A stretch of 40,434 nucleotides of DNA from Flavobacterium sp. (lineage in GTDB: Bacteria > Bacteroidota > Bacteroidia > Flavobacteriales > Flavobacteriaceae), in contig JASLHL010000320.1 in the NCBI GenBank assembly GCA_030152225.1, positions 1 through 40,434 on the forward strand, given 5' to 3'. Positions 15,613-24,100 of the stretch are shown in pieces; within the stretch, counting starts at the first letter, position 1; every line of letters starts with the position of its first letter. The position numbers were made by a program, and so were the translations under genes. The notes under the pieces were generated by a model. It had not been told where the DNA came from, made no database searches, and saw only the letters and a list, made by a program, of their open reading frames with translations.

Positions 15613-17793
15613 TTAGAATTTCAGCGTTAATCCCGCTAGGATATTAAAGGTTGCTTGCGGATAATATCCTGCACCATCGATAGCTTGTTCTCCATCGTAA
15701 TCAGACCAATAGTATCCATTTGACACGTATTTTACATCGAAAATATTATTGGCTAAAAGGGATACACCAATGCTTTTGAACCACTTTTTCACGGGAAATT
15801 CATAGTTCACACTCAAGTCATTGACAAAGTAAGAATCTAATTTTGAATTCTTTGCCTCAATATTAGACATGTATTGTTCTCCTACAAACTTCGTCAAAAG
15901 CGACACACTCATTCCCTCAACAGGCAAGAAGGTAAGTGCATTTGAGGCAACCAAAGTAGGAGAAAAAGCAATATCTCGGGTTCCAAAGTACTTCATTTCT
16001 CCTTCCCACAAGTAAGATAAATTTTTGTTTTTATTTGAACTTAGGGTGATACTTGGACTCCAGTGTAACTTTGCTAACAGCTTTACATTTGCATCAACCT
16101 CGATTCCAAATCGGTAACTATCGTCCATATTTTCTCGGACAGCAGCACCAACATCATTCAATTGTCCTGTTAATACCAATTGATCTTTATACTTCATATA
16201 AAAAGCATTCACGTTCACAGACGCATAGGTATTGGCAAAACGCCATCCCAATTCAAAGTCATCTAGTTTTTCGGACTTTGGCATTTGATCTAACTTGCGT
16301 TCTTTATAATCCGTACGATTAGGTTCTTTGTTAGCTCTCGCATACGAAAAATACAGCTGATTTTCATTGTTGACTTGAAACGTAATCCCTGCTTTAGGAT
16401 TTAAGAAATTAAATTTTTCATTGACTACTCCCGTTTCTTTCCCATTCGCTTCATAGGTCACGCGTCTGTATTGCATATCACCGAATAAACTCCATTGATC
16501 AGCCAATTTCCAAGTGGCTTTGGCAAAGAAATTCACATCTGTTTTTACAGCGTGATCGCGATAGTATTCTTGTTTATAATCAAAAGCAACGGGCTGTTTA
16601 ATCCACAGAATAGATCCAAAGTGATCGCCTTCGTATTTATTTGCTCCTCCACCCAAAACAACCTGTAGGGCCTCTGTTGTATAATTGGCATTCAACACCA
16701 TCCCATAAAAATGGTTATCCAATCCTTTACGTCGAATGAGATCTGTTTTCTTTACCGTTTCTCCCTGAACGAGGATAGGCACTAGTCCATACTCTTCGAA
16801 TTTCTGATTCTTTTTGTAGTTTTCATAATACCCATACCCTTTGGTATAGTGCAAAGAAACATTCGAACTCCATTGGTCAGACCATCTTTCACTCCAATGC
16901 AATTGATAGTGGTCTTGCTTGTAATTGTCGGTTTCATTGTTGTAAAACTGGGTATTTCCCTCGTCGTCTTTGTATTTCCCTGCTGGATTATAACGTCTTC
17001 CATAGAGGTCCATTTCTTCTTGGGTTACGCCATTCCATGCTTGATAGGTCTTTTGTTTTCCACCGAATACTAAAGCCTTGATCAAGGAGGTATTCCCCAC
17101 ATAGACTCCCTGTAAGAAATAGGATTTAAGATCTGAGGATGCGCGATCGATATACCCATCAGAATGCATATCAGAAAGTCGACCTGCGAGCTCGAATTTG
17201 TCGTTGATCAACCCAGTGCTAAATTTAACTGTTGATTTACGCGTATTATAGCTTCCAAATGAATTGGCAATTTCACCTGTTGCCTCTTGGGAGTAATCAT
17301 CTGTCTTTAGGTTTAAACTCGCGCCAAAAGCTCCAGCTCCATTGGTAGAAGTACCAACACCGCGTTGCAATTGCAGGTTTTGAACAGAAGATCCAAAGTC
17401 GGGCATATTCACCCAGAAAGAACCTTGGGATTCTCCGTCATTGTATGGAATTCCATTGAGTGTTACATTGACACGTGTTCCATCAGAACCACGCACTCTA
17501 AAGCTGGTATACCCAATTCCGTTACCAGCATCTGTTGTGGTTACGACAGAGGTCATATGCCCCATTAAAACAGGAATATCCTGCCCTAAATTTCGTTGAG
17601 CTACTTGTTTTTTCGATAGGTTTTGATAAGCAATAGGTGATTTGCCATCCACGCGAACAGCGGATAAAACAATTTCGTTCAGTGCTGTTTTTTGAATAGA
17701 ATCTTGGACAGCTGGATTTTGCGCCATACTAGGCAAGGCTGCACTTAAACACAATCCGAAAATAAATAAGTGATTTACAGTTACTTTTTTCAT
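15613..17793 (-). CDS. TonB-dependent outer-membrane receptor, probable thiamine transporter
   Basis: A 726-aa outer-membrane gated porin. A signal peptide (about residues 1-24, ending S-M-A-Q) is followed by a TonB-box-like LNEIVLSA, the plug domain (GYTSFRVRGSDGTRVNVTLNGI... and GAFGASLNL) and a 22-strand barrel ending in aromatic LTLKF. A TPP riboswitch stands directly upstream on the same strand, which is strong evidence that the substrate is thiamine or a phosphate of it (known for Bacteroidota receptors of this class). An in-frame ORF start at 17826 is less likely than the ATG at 17793, which opens MKKVTVNH. Single gene, closed by the 15573-15605 terminator. Confidence 0.92.
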   Translation of the reverse strand: MKKVTVNHLFIFGLCLSAALPSMAQNPAVQDSIQKTALNEIVLSAVRVDGKSPIAYQNLSKKQVAQRNLGQDIPVLMGHMTSVVTTTDAGNGIGYTSFRVRGSDGTRVNVTLNGIPYNDGESQGSFWVNMPDFGSSVQNLQLQRGVGTSTNGAGAFGASLNLKTDDYSQEATGEIANSFGSYNTRKSTVKFSTGLINDKFELAGRLSDMHSDGYIDRASSDLKSYFLQGVYVGNTSLIKALVFGGKQKTYQAWNGVTQEEMDLYGRRYNPAGKYKDDEGNTQFYNNETDNYKQDHYQLHWSERWSDQWSSNVSLHYTKGYGYYENYKKNQKFEEYGLVPILVQGETVKKTDLIRRKGLDNHFYGMVLNANYTTEALQVVLGGGANKYEGDHFGSILWIKQPVAFDYKQEYYRDHAVKTDVNFFAKATWKLADQWSLFGDMQYRRVTYEANGKETGVVNEKFNFLNPKAGITFQVNNENQLYFSYARANKEPNRTDYKERKLDQMPKSEKLDDFELGWRFANTYASVNVNAFYMKYKDQLVLTGQLNDVGAAVRENMDDSYRFGIEVDANVKLLAKLHWSPSITLSSNKNKNLSYLWEGEMKYFGTRDIAFSPTLVASNALTFLPVEGMSVSLLTKFVGEQYMSNIEAKNSKLDSYFVNDLSVNYEFPVKKWFKSIGVSLLANNIFDVKYVSNGYYWSDYDGEQAIDGAGYYPQATFNILAGLTLKF

Positions 17794-17857
17794 TCGTAAA
17801 AATACTTTCACAAATAAAAGGGGCAATTATTGTTTGATTAATAATTACACTTTTCCC

Positions 17858-17879
17858 GTGCAAGGTAGTTGACTTGCAC
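17858..17879 (-). other. Leader hairpin between riboswitch and receptor gene
   Basis: GTGCAAG at 17858-17864 and CTTGCAC at 17873-17879 form a 7-bp stem with an 8-nt loop just after the THI box. It is not followed by a T tract, so it is not a terminator. It may be part of the expression platform or overlap P1. Confidence 0.45.
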
Positions 17880-17950
17880 TATTTCCCTTGGCAGCATTAC
17901 CTGCCCAGGTTCTACGGGTATGATCTCAGCCTGTATAGGCACCCCTTTGA
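17879..17950 (-). promoter_or_regulatory. TPP riboswitch of the TonB-dependent receptor
   Basis: The minus strand reads, in order, AAAGGGGTGCC, GGCTGAGATCATACCC, GTAGAACCTG, GGCAGGTAATGCTGCC and AAGGGAAATAG. All invariant THI-box blocks are present and this is closer to the textbook element than the copy ahead of thiS. The core is given here; the closing stem probably adds a few bases on each side. The receptor ATG lies about 86 nt further on. Confidence 0.96.
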
Positions 17951-17961
17951 GATTTGAACTG

Positions 17962-17990
17962 CAAATATAGGGAGTATTATTTAGAATCAA
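17962..17990 (-). promoter_or_regulatory. Promoter of the receptor leader
   Basis: On the minus strand TATATTTG (complement of 17962-17969) is an exact -7 match, with TTG (complement of 17988-17990) 18 bp upstream. The -33 part overlaps the stop codon of the upstream GT32 gene. Confidence 0.65.
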
Positions 17991-18664
17991 AATAAACGTT
18001 TGATCCAATCTTTTCTATTTTTTCCTTGTTTCCAGGAGCCTGAGAAATGATGGATAGCCACCGTATCTGTTGTTAGGTGATATTCTCCCGTAATCCAATT
18101 TTTGGGACTAAAATAAGCTTGTGGATAAACAACTGATTCACACGATTCTAATTGCTGTTTCTGATTTAAAAGTTTCAAACCGCGAAGTAGAAAATCATTG
18201 GTAATTGTAATAGTATTGGGCGTTGTATGGTACTTCTTGTACAAGTGTTTGCGGTAAAAAGACTTGGTTTTGTACCCAGACAACAACTTCTGCAAGATAG
18301 GATTGTCTTTTACACTCCCTAAAACCGCAGTACTTAACAGGCGATCGGATTCGAAACCACAAAAAAACTTGTGCGCTAAAAAAGGGTCGAAACTCTGTAC
18401 AACTTCCACATCTGTATCCAAATAAATTCCCCCGTGTTCATTGAGTACATGCAAGCGACACACATCGGATACGAAGGCGTATTTTTTTTCTTGATAGGCT
18501 TCTTTGGCAAAGCGATACTGCGCGATATCAAAATTATCTTCTGTCCAAATATACACCTCATATTGGGGAATATATTCGCGAATTGACGCCAAACATTTCA
18601 ACATTTCGGCAGGATATTCCCCCCTTCCGAACCAGCATAGATGTATTTTCTTTGGAATATTCAT
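17987..18664 (-). CDS. GT32-family glycosyltransferase
   Basis: A 225-aa protein with a mannosyltransferase/TcdA-type sugar-binding domain. It opens IPKKIHLCWFGRGEYPAEM, and the DXD motif that binds nucleotide-sugar and metal sits in NEHGGIYLDTDVEV (D83-T-D85), preceded by KYAFVSDVCRLHVL. The C-terminal YAIHHFSGSW-like stretch (AIHHFSGSWK) is also typical. It probably transfers a sugar to a surface polysaccharide or glycan, but no neighbours identify the acceptor. It stands alone between ArfB and the thiamine receptor. One classical DnaA box (TTATCCACA, minus strand) falls in it at 18120-18128. Confidence 0.88.
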   Translation of the reverse strand: MNIPKKIHLCWFGRGEYPAEMLKCLASIREYIPQYEVYIWTEDNFDIAQYRFAKEAYQEKKYAFVSDVCRLHVLNEHGGIYLDTDVEVVQSFDPFLAHKFFCGFESDRLLSTAVLGSVKDNPILQKLLSGYKTKSFYRKHLYKKYHTTPNTITITNDFLLRGLKLLNQKQQLESCESVVYPQAYFSPKNWITGEYHLTTDTVAIHHFSGSWKQGKNRKDWIKRLF

Positions 18665-18734
18665 ATAACAAAACTTTTTGTTTCAATACTACACTGTTAT
18701 TGTTAAGCAATTGTTATGCCAATATCATAAAAAC

Positions 18735-19133
18735 TTAAATAATTCGCTTTCTAAGGCTTTTCTTCAAGGCTAATTTCTTATTGCTTTCCTTATTTTTGCG
18801 GATCACACTTTTGGGAACCTTCGTTTCCTTGCGAATTTTTTGTTGAACTAAAGCAACTTTAATTAGCGCAACGAGCTTTTGAATAACTATTTCCTTGTTT
18901 TTAATTTGGCTTCGCGTTTCTTCCGAACTCAAAATAATCAACCCTTCTTTAGATTGATAATGACTCAACTTCTTCTCCAATCGACTTTGTTCCTCTGGAG
19001 TAAACACTTGTGATTCGGCTAGATTCCAAAACAAAACCACTTTAGAAGACACTTTATTGACGTGTTGTCCTCCTGCACCGCCACTTCGGACGGCTTTAAA
19101 ATTTAACTCTTTGATTAATTCTTGTACATTCAT
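18735..19133 (-). CDS. arfB: Alternative ribosome-rescue factor ArfB (peptidyl-tRNA hydrolase domain)
   Basis: ArfB frees ribosomes stalled on truncated mRNA by hydrolysing peptidyl-tRNA. The 132-aa protein has the release-factor signature VRSGGAGGQHVNKVSSKV, with the catalytic GGQ at 21-23, and a very basic C-terminal tail (KETKVPKSVIRKNKESNKK..., ending LRKRII) that in the family lies in the mRNA channel. Its short length excludes RF1/RF2. It overlaps the pnuC-like gene by 4 bp (ATGA-type), so the two are translated together. Confidence 0.93.
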   Translation of the reverse strand: MNVQELIKELNFKAVRSGGAGGQHVNKVSSKVVLFWNLAESQVFTPEEQSRLEKKLSHYQSKEGLIILSSEETRSQIKNKEIVIQKLVALIKVALVQQKIRKETKVPKSVIRKNKESNKKLALKKSLRKRII

Positions 19134-19747
19134 TCTTTTTCATTTTTTAAAATGGTATACCAAGCTCGATAGGCCTGAATGACCAAAACAGTAAAAACAA
19201 TAAACTGGATCGCCAAAATACCCAAGCCACGATAGGCATACAAAGGTACTGAGATAATATTTCCGATGAGCCACATTGTCCAGTTTTCAATCTTTTTCAG
19301 GGCCATATAGTACATCCCTAAAAAGAAGACACCAGAAGTAAAAATATCAATGTAATTTTCAGGAGCAATGGGCGTATGAGTGATGCGATATACACCATAG
19401 ACGATAGCAATCGTGACAACAAAAACCACGACACCTATTCCCTTTTCTTTGGTTGTCGTTCGGCTAATTTTTACGACTTGGTCATCCCCCTTCATTCTAG
19501 ACCAATTATACCAACCGTAAATACTCATGCAGGAATAATACCCATTGAGGATCATATCGCCTAAATAACCTGCTAAATAGAGCAAATAAACGGTAATAAT
19601 CGTAGCAATCAATCCGGTTGGATATACTAATATATTTTCTCTTCCGGCATACCAAACACTTAAGATACCAAAAACAAAAACAATACTTTCCAATGCGATA
19701 TTCAACCAACTCGTATCCCGATAAGCGCCAAAGAAAAATTCAATCAT
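19130..19747 (-). CDS. PnuC-family vitamin transporter (nicotinamide riboside or thiamine)
   Basis: A 205-aa inner-membrane facilitator with about seven hydrophobic segments. The family motifs SIYGWYNW (substrate-site aromatics) and ENWTMWLIGNIISVPLYAYRGL are present. PnuC proteins import nicotinamide riboside; the PnuT branch in Bacteroidota imports thiamine and usually travels with a TPP-regulated TonB receptor. Such a receptor lies only three genes away on the same strand, but this gene has no riboswitch of its own and is upstream of the receptor, so the substrate stays open. Overlaps arfB by 4 bp. Confidence 0.88.
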   Translation of the reverse strand: MIEFFFGAYRDTSWLNIALESIVFVFGILSVWYAGRENILVYPTGLIATIITVYLLYLAGYLGDMILNGYYSCMSIYGWYNWSRMKGDDQVVKISRTTTKEKGIGVVVFVVTIAIVYGVYRITHTPIAPENYIDIFTSGVFFLGMYYMALKKIENWTMWLIGNIISVPLYAYRGLGILAIQFIVFTVLVIQAYRAWYTILKNEKE

Positions 19748-19760
19748 AATGCTAGGCTAT

Positions 19761-19788
19761 AAAAAAAGCCATACGATGGTATGGCTTT
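19761..19788 (-). terminator. Terminator downstream of the Bax-inhibitor-family gene
   Basis: GCCATAC (19768-19774) pairs with GTATGGC (19779-19785), extended by AAA/TTT, loop GATG. On the minus strand it is followed by seven T (complement of 19761-19767). It isolates the pnuC-arfB pair from the upstream gene. Confidence 0.8.
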
Positions 19789-19807
19789 GTGATATACATT
19801 GTTTTTA

Positions 19808-20515
19808 TTAACTATTTCTGTTCATTAGAATTCGGAGGATATACCAGAACAACAACATTAATGACGCAAATAAACTCAAAGCAGCGGGTACATATTGATC
19901 GGCTGCATATTCATTTTTAATTTGCCATGTTGAGTATAGGATAGATCCAGAAGCTAAACCTACCATTGCTAAGGAGAACCAAAGCCCCAGGTCAAACCCA
20001 AAAAGTGCTCCTGCAACGATCGTTCCCAATGCTAAAAAGGATCCCAAAATAACGATAGACCGCAAAAAAGAGAAGTTGGCATTTGATCCAAAAACAACAC
20101 CTGTAAGTCCTAAGAACAACGCTAAGGTTAACACTCCTGCTTGTACAATCAAGGAGGAATCACCTGTCATACTAAGCGCCATGTACATGAGTGGAACAAA
20201 CAAGAACGCTTGTGCCAAAACATATAACATAAAACCAGCGTATTGTTGGGGTTTATTAGCTGTTTTATAGGTTAGACTCTGAGCAAACCAGGAAACGCCC
20301 ATAAAAGCGCCTAAAATGATTAACCAAGAGAATTTTCCTTGCATCAACAAATTGATCATTCCTTCTACAACGAAGGGCGTATTCAATAAAATTGTTTCAA
20401 ATACAATAAACGCAAGTACCCCTAAAGCTAAATTACCATAGGTTCTGCGATAAAACTGTGCTTTCACAACATCTGACTCGTGTGCAACAGTATAAATAGG
20501 TTGATTATCTTCCAT
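19808..20515 (-). CDS. Bax inhibitor-1/YccA family membrane protein
   Basis: A 235-aa integral membrane protein with a short cytoplasmic N-terminus (MEDNQPIYTVAHESDVVKAQ) and about seven hydrophobic helices. The family pattern is visible in YRRTYGNLALGVLAFI, MYMALSMTGDSSLIVQAGVLTLALFLGLTGVVFGS and the final AALSLFASLMLLFWYILRILMN. Members act as proton- or Ca-leak channels or help FtsH; the role here is unknown. It follows the phosphopantetheinyl transferase gene after a 38-bp gap, so the two may be co-transcribed. Confidence 0.9.
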   Translation of the reverse strand: MEDNQPIYTVAHESDVVKAQFYRRTYGNLALGVLAFIVFETILLNTPFVVEGMINLLMQGKFSWLIILGAFMGVSWFAQSLTYKTANKPQQYAGFMLYVLAQAFLFVPLMYMALSMTGDSSLIVQAGVLTLALFLGLTGVVFGSNANFSFLRSIVILGSFLALGTIVAGALFGFDLGLWFSLAMVGLASGSILYSTWQIKNEYAADQYVPAALSLFASLMLLFWYILRILMNRNS

Positions 20516-20553
20516 ATCTAAATTTTTGGTGCAATTTACAAAAAACTGTGTAA

Positions 20554-21177
20554 TTATTCTTCATTTTTTACCTGACTAACCACGAGGACATAGTCTTCCA
20601 AACGACAGCTTTGATAGGTCAATGAAACGCTAAACTCACCTTGCTTTATCTCGGCTTGCTTTTCAGTTGTATCAACAGTCATATCTTGTGCGAAACTTAA
20701 ACTACGTGAATTACACATTTTGTAAAGAGCTTCTTTCACGGACCAAATTTCTGTGAGGTAGTCAATCTGAGCGTCAATGGCTGTTGGTGCTTGATCTAAT
20801 TCAATCGGATTGCAAAACTTTTCCTTTAAACGGATAATTTTTTCACGTTTTAGTTCAATATCAATACCGATATTCTCTTGGCTAATAGCCACCAAAGCAT
20901 AGTCAAACGAATGCGAAATCGAAATATACAATCCCGAATGCAAACTAGGCTTACCTTTGTCATCATATGACAGTTCGCTATCCGCTATTCCTATTTGGTG
21001 CAAGACTTGACGCACGGCCAAAAAAGCTTTTTGATGCTGCTCATACCTCTTTTTTGTCAGACGTGTTTGACTACAGTCACTTAGTATAAGATCTTGTGAC
21101 AATACTTCTAATGTTTCCGTGATGTGCCAGATGTACAATACACCCGTAGGTAATTTAATCTCTTTTACGATTCCCAT
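20554..21177 (-). CDS. 4'-phosphopantetheinyl transferase superfamily protein
   Basis: A 207-aa Sfp-type enzyme that transfers phosphopantetheine from CoA to an acyl or peptidyl carrier protein. The conserved blocks are present: ISISHSFDYALVAIS, the Mg-binding NIGIDIELKRE and EIWSVKEALYKM (W-S-x-K-E). The open frame extends to 21222 with a Cys-rich, unlikely N-terminus; the ATG at 21177 (MGIVKEIKLPTG) matches homologues better. Target carrier protein not visible in the window. Confidence 0.92.
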   Translation of the reverse strand: MGIVKEIKLPTGVLYIWHITETLEVLSQDLILSDCSQTRLTKKRYEQHQKAFLAVRQVLHQIGIADSELSYDDKGKPSLHSGLYISISHSFDYALVAISQENIGIDIELKREKIIRLKEKFCNPIELDQAPTAIDAQIDYLTEIWSVKEALYKMCNSRSLSFAQDMTVDTTEKQAEIKQGEFSVSLTYQSCRLEDYVLVVSQVKNEE

Positions 21178-21242
21178 AACTAAAAAGGCTGTACAGGTTA
21201 TCCGACAGCAAGTAGCCAACAAAAATACGATATGTTAGGTAT

Positions 21243-21275
21243 AAAAAAAAGAGTCGCAAAAGCGACTCTTTTTTT
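21243..21275. terminator. Bidirectional terminator
   Basis: GAGTCGC (21251-21257) pairs with GCGACTC (21262-21268), loop AAAA, with A8 on one side and T7 on the other. It terminates the lipocalin-like gene on the minus strand; its outer edge overlaps the stop at 21274. Confidence 0.85.
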
Positions 21276-21807
21276 ATTCTACACGTTGATAGTGCACTTT
21301 AATTCTATATACTTTTGGATCGCGTTCTTCTTGATAATCAGGATCTGCTTTCCAGCGCGCTATAACTTCATCGTTGGTAAGCATACGATCAAGAATCATT
21401 TCATTTTCGTCTAATTTATCGACAAAAAACTCATTGCGAGATTCTCCATTAGACAAAACGATTCTTCTGTAATCTAAAACTCCATAACGATACGCATCTG
21501 GAACAACTCTAGATTGACAATCAGGATTGTCTTTCACAATATAATGCGACAAGAAATTAATGGAATTACTTGGCAAAAAGTCCAATTGATCATATTCACA
21601 ATTAGGTCCTACTTTTAAATCTTTAGTTTCAACAGGTTGACTCCCTGTTTTACCAAGACCTTCTTCTGTTTTCAACAACCACGAACCTACTAATTTTACC
21701 TTCAGTTCGCTCTTTTGCTTATCATCGCTATTACTATCATCACTTTTACAACTAAAAAGGGTAAAGCAGAGTAGCATAACGCTAAAAAATTTAACTGTGT
21801 TTTTCAT
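21274..21807 (-). CDS. Lipocalin-like lipoprotein at the end of the SusCD locus
   Basis: A 177-aa exported lipoprotein: hydrophobic stretch then lipobox T-L-F-S-C, followed by KSDDSNSDD. The mature part has LVGSWLLKTEEG, which resembles the start of lipocalin-like beta-barrel domains in Bacteroidota; the rest is not recognised. The frame stays open to 21888, but the ATG at 21807 (MKNTVKFF) starts a proper signal peptide. A hairpin at 21830-21847 separates it from the DUF4302 gene, so it may be a partly uncoupled last gene of the uptake locus. Confidence 0.78.
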   Translation of the reverse strand: MKNTVKFFSVMLLCFTLFSCKSDDSNSDDKQKSELKVKLVGSWLLKTEEGLGKTGSQPVETKDLKVGPNCEYDQLDFLPSNSINFLSHYIVKDNPDCQSRVVPDAYRYGVLDYRRIVLSNGESRNEFFVDKLDENEMILDRMLTNDEVIARWKADPDYQEERDPKVYRIKVHYQRVE

Positions 21808-21822
21808 ATGTTTTAGAAACAA

Positions 21823-21853
21823 AATTAGAGCTGTACACAAGTACAGCCCTAAT
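21823..21853 (-). terminator. Hairpin after the DUF4302 gene
   Basis: GCTGTAC (21830-21836) pairs with GTACAGC (21841-21847), loop ACAA, and the flanks TTAG/CTAA extend it with one mismatch. On the minus strand only a short TTTT follows, so termination may be partial and the lipocalin-like gene could be read through. Confidence 0.6.
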
Positions 21854-21894
21854 TTACTAATTAATTTATTTATAGTGAAATATATCAACTATTT

Positions 21895-23205
21895 TTAAAC
21901 CCAACCGTCAAATACAATTGCACTTCCACCAGAATAAAGAGAAATAACCTCATTGATATATTTAACTCTATACGTTTGGCGTTTAACGAAAATAATTTTT
22001 GTACCAAATAATTTTTCATGCAACTCCTTAACTTCTGCTGGTACTCTAGATGCATTAGACCAAGATCCATTTTGCATCACTAATCTCCCTTTGTCATTGC
22101 TATCAACCACCGTAGCGTTATACGTAAATTCTCCGCCCATATCATATATAACTTGCATTCTTCCATTTCTGAAAATTACAGCAAGAGACTTATATATTGC
22201 TCCGCTGCCGTCTTCTTTCATTACTAGATCAAGGAACGCTTGTGAATTACTCGGAGCTCCCATAATAGCATCATCTCCATAAGAAGCAAATCCTATTGGG
22301 TTACCAAAAACTACTGATTTATATGAATCACTCCATTCGTTCGGTGTAGCAACATTTTTAATACGCACCTGCACATTACCTGAATTAGTTGACACAAAAG
22401 CATCTTCTGACTCATTCCATTCGAAATTACTGAATTTTTCTCCTTTAACATCGATTGCTGGACTAAGTACTGCACCATGTGCATTAAATCCAATTCCAAC
22501 ACCTTTATCAAGTCCAAACGGAGTTCCATCAGAAATAGATGAGATGAAGCGCGTTACTCCATTATAAGTACCGTCGTAAATTGACTCTACACCATTGTCA
22601 TTCACAATAATTTGTCTGAACACGGGTACATCATAACTATTAAAGTTGTCAATCAAAGTTTTACGATTAGCAAATTGATCCCAATCTTCTTTCGTAGCTT
22701 TAACTAATTTGATTACTTGTTTGATATCTTTCGTTGCTCTAAAAGTAATTTCGTTATCATCATTTTCATAATATCTAAACTGGAAATCTCCTTTATATCC
22801 TTTATTCCCTGTTGTAGGGGAATTGTATGGATCAGACAACTTATGGATTTTGTTTTGTGTTACGAAGACTAAACTTGTTGTTCCGCGTAACTGAATTTCG
22901 TAATCGCTAATTTGATGTGTAAAACTTTCCTCATCAAAGTCTCCAAGCATTTCAACTTGACCTGCTTTATTAAATGACATTAAAAAAGAGTATCCTCCTA
23001 ATTCAGTATCATCTGTAAAATAGATCATTTTCCATCCATTTGGTGCAGATACTAGTATATCCTGTAATTTACTAGCTTGTTCCTTTTCTCTTTCACTTGG
23101 TAATTTATCAAATACATCATTATCTTGCTTATTACAAGAAGTAAATGTTACAGCTGATAAAATTAATCCTCCAAGAAAGATTCTTCTTATATTTTTGTTA
23201 ATCAT
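21895..23205 (-). CDS. DUF4302 lipoprotein of the SusCD-metallohydrolase locus
   Basis: A 436-aa surface or periplasmic lipoprotein: hydrophobic residues about 8-20, lipobox T-F-T-S-C, then an acidic spacer. It matches the DUF4302 family from memory: APNGWKMIYFTDDTELGGYSFLMSF near residue 55 and the LRGTTSLVFVTQNKIHKLSDP stretch are its hallmarks. No catalytic motif is visible; a binding or accessory role in the uptake system is the likely job. It starts 11 bp downstream of the zinc metallohydrolase gene and is co-transcribed with it. Confidence 0.85.
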   Translation of the reverse strand: MINKNIRRIFLGGLILSAVTFTSCNKQDNDVFDKLPSEREKEQASKLQDILVSAPNGWKMIYFTDDTELGGYSFLMSFNKAGQVEMLGDFDEESFTHQISDYEIQLRGTTSLVFVTQNKIHKLSDPYNSPTTGNKGYKGDFQFRYYENDDNEITFRATKDIKQVIKLVKATKEDWDQFANRKTLIDNFNSYDVPVFRQIIVNDNGVESIYDGTYNGVTRFISSISDGTPFGLDKGVGIGFNAHGAVLSPAIDVKGEKFSNFEWNESEDAFVSTNSGNVQVRIKNVATPNEWSDSYKSVVFGNPIGFASYGDDAIMGAPSNSQAFLDLVMKEDGSGAIYKSLAVIFRNGRMQVIYDMGGEFTYNATVVDSNDKGRLVMQNGSWSNASRVPAEVKELHEKLFGTKIIFVKRQTYRVKYINEVISLYSGGSAIVFDGWV

Positions 23206-23216
23206 ACCTCTTTAAA

Positions 23217-24089
23217 TTAAAAATTACCGTTAACTACTTCACTTGTATGGAACTCAGCGCGATCTCTTAATTCCCAGAAATCGATCTCAAATTGTTCTTT
23301 ATAATAGTCAACAATGATAGCCACTTTCTTCAAGATATCTTGACGTGCGCTCTCACTTTTAATATCTGCCAAAAACTTTTCCCATTCTGCTTTCGTTTTT
23401 AACAAAATAATTGAAGTTGTTTCTGCGATATCTTCATCGTAATTTAAACGAGCATAATTCGTTACGAAACCAAGTTCATTTGACTCTGCATCACTTGATA
23501 AATACCAAGAAGACGTATATAAACCTCCCTCAGAAATTTTAGACCAAGCTACTTTATCGTATGGTTTGGTTTGGTTTAGAATATGCACATATTCATGTTG
23601 TACTGTATGAACGAACTGTGTAATGCTCTCGCGATTGTCTGATTTTACGTAATCTACGTTAAACAAACTAATACGCGCTCCACCACCAGCTTCACCTAAT
23701 ACGATAGTACCATCGTTATTTCGGTTGTAACTTCCAATTAGGTGCAATTCTCTTGGAGCAATTTCCTTAATAAATTCCTCTCCAGCCACATCAGTATACG
23801 AATCGATCCATAGTTTTTTCACCATTGACAACGCTGGTTTAACGTTGGTTTCGTTTGGTGGATACAATGTCTTATCGTAATAACCAAATGCTTGGTTCCA
23901 TTTATACGTTGCGCGGATATTAAATGGTTTTCTAAACTCATTATCGATCCAAGTATCTAATTCATTTAACTCTTTAGGTTCGATATCAAAAATACTGTCT
24001 TCTAATTTATTATCATTATCACAACTAGTAATACCAATACCTATAATTGCAAGGATACCTACCTGCTTTAATACATTTACTACTTTCAT
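23217..24089 (-). CDS. Substrate import-associated zinc metallohydrolase lipoprotein
   Basis: A 290-aa lipoprotein (lipobox I-T-S-C23) with a gluzincin-type active site: H165-E-Y-V-H169 in TVQHEYVHILNQ and a likely third zinc ligand in D-E-D-I-A-E (E219 or E223). It matches the lipoprotein HExxH family found beside SusC/SusD pairs. It may clip or process the substrate at the cell surface before uptake. The frame is open to a TTG at 24098, but the ATG at 24089 is the better start. It lies 11 bp after susD. Confidence 0.9.
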   Translation of the reverse strand: MKVVNVLKQVGILAIIGIGITSCDNDNKLEDSIFDIEPKELNELDTWIDNEFRKPFNIRATYKWNQAFGYYDKTLYPPNETNVKPALSMVKKLWIDSYTDVAGEEFIKEIAPRELHLIGSYNRNNDGTIVLGEAGGGARISLFNVDYVKSDNRESITQFVHTVQHEYVHILNQTKPYDKVAWSKISEGGLYTSSWYLSSDAESNELGFVTNYARLNYDEDIAETTSIILLKTKAEWEKFLADIKSESARQDILKKVAIIVDYYKEQFEIDFWELRDRAEFHTSEVVNGNF

Positions 24090-24100
24090 AATCTTCAATA

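Noticed and set aside
18120..18128. Exact classical DnaA box (TTATCCACA on the minus strand) in the GT32 gene
   Set aside because: A single isolated copy is expected by chance now and then in AT-rich DNA; nothing else clusters around it.
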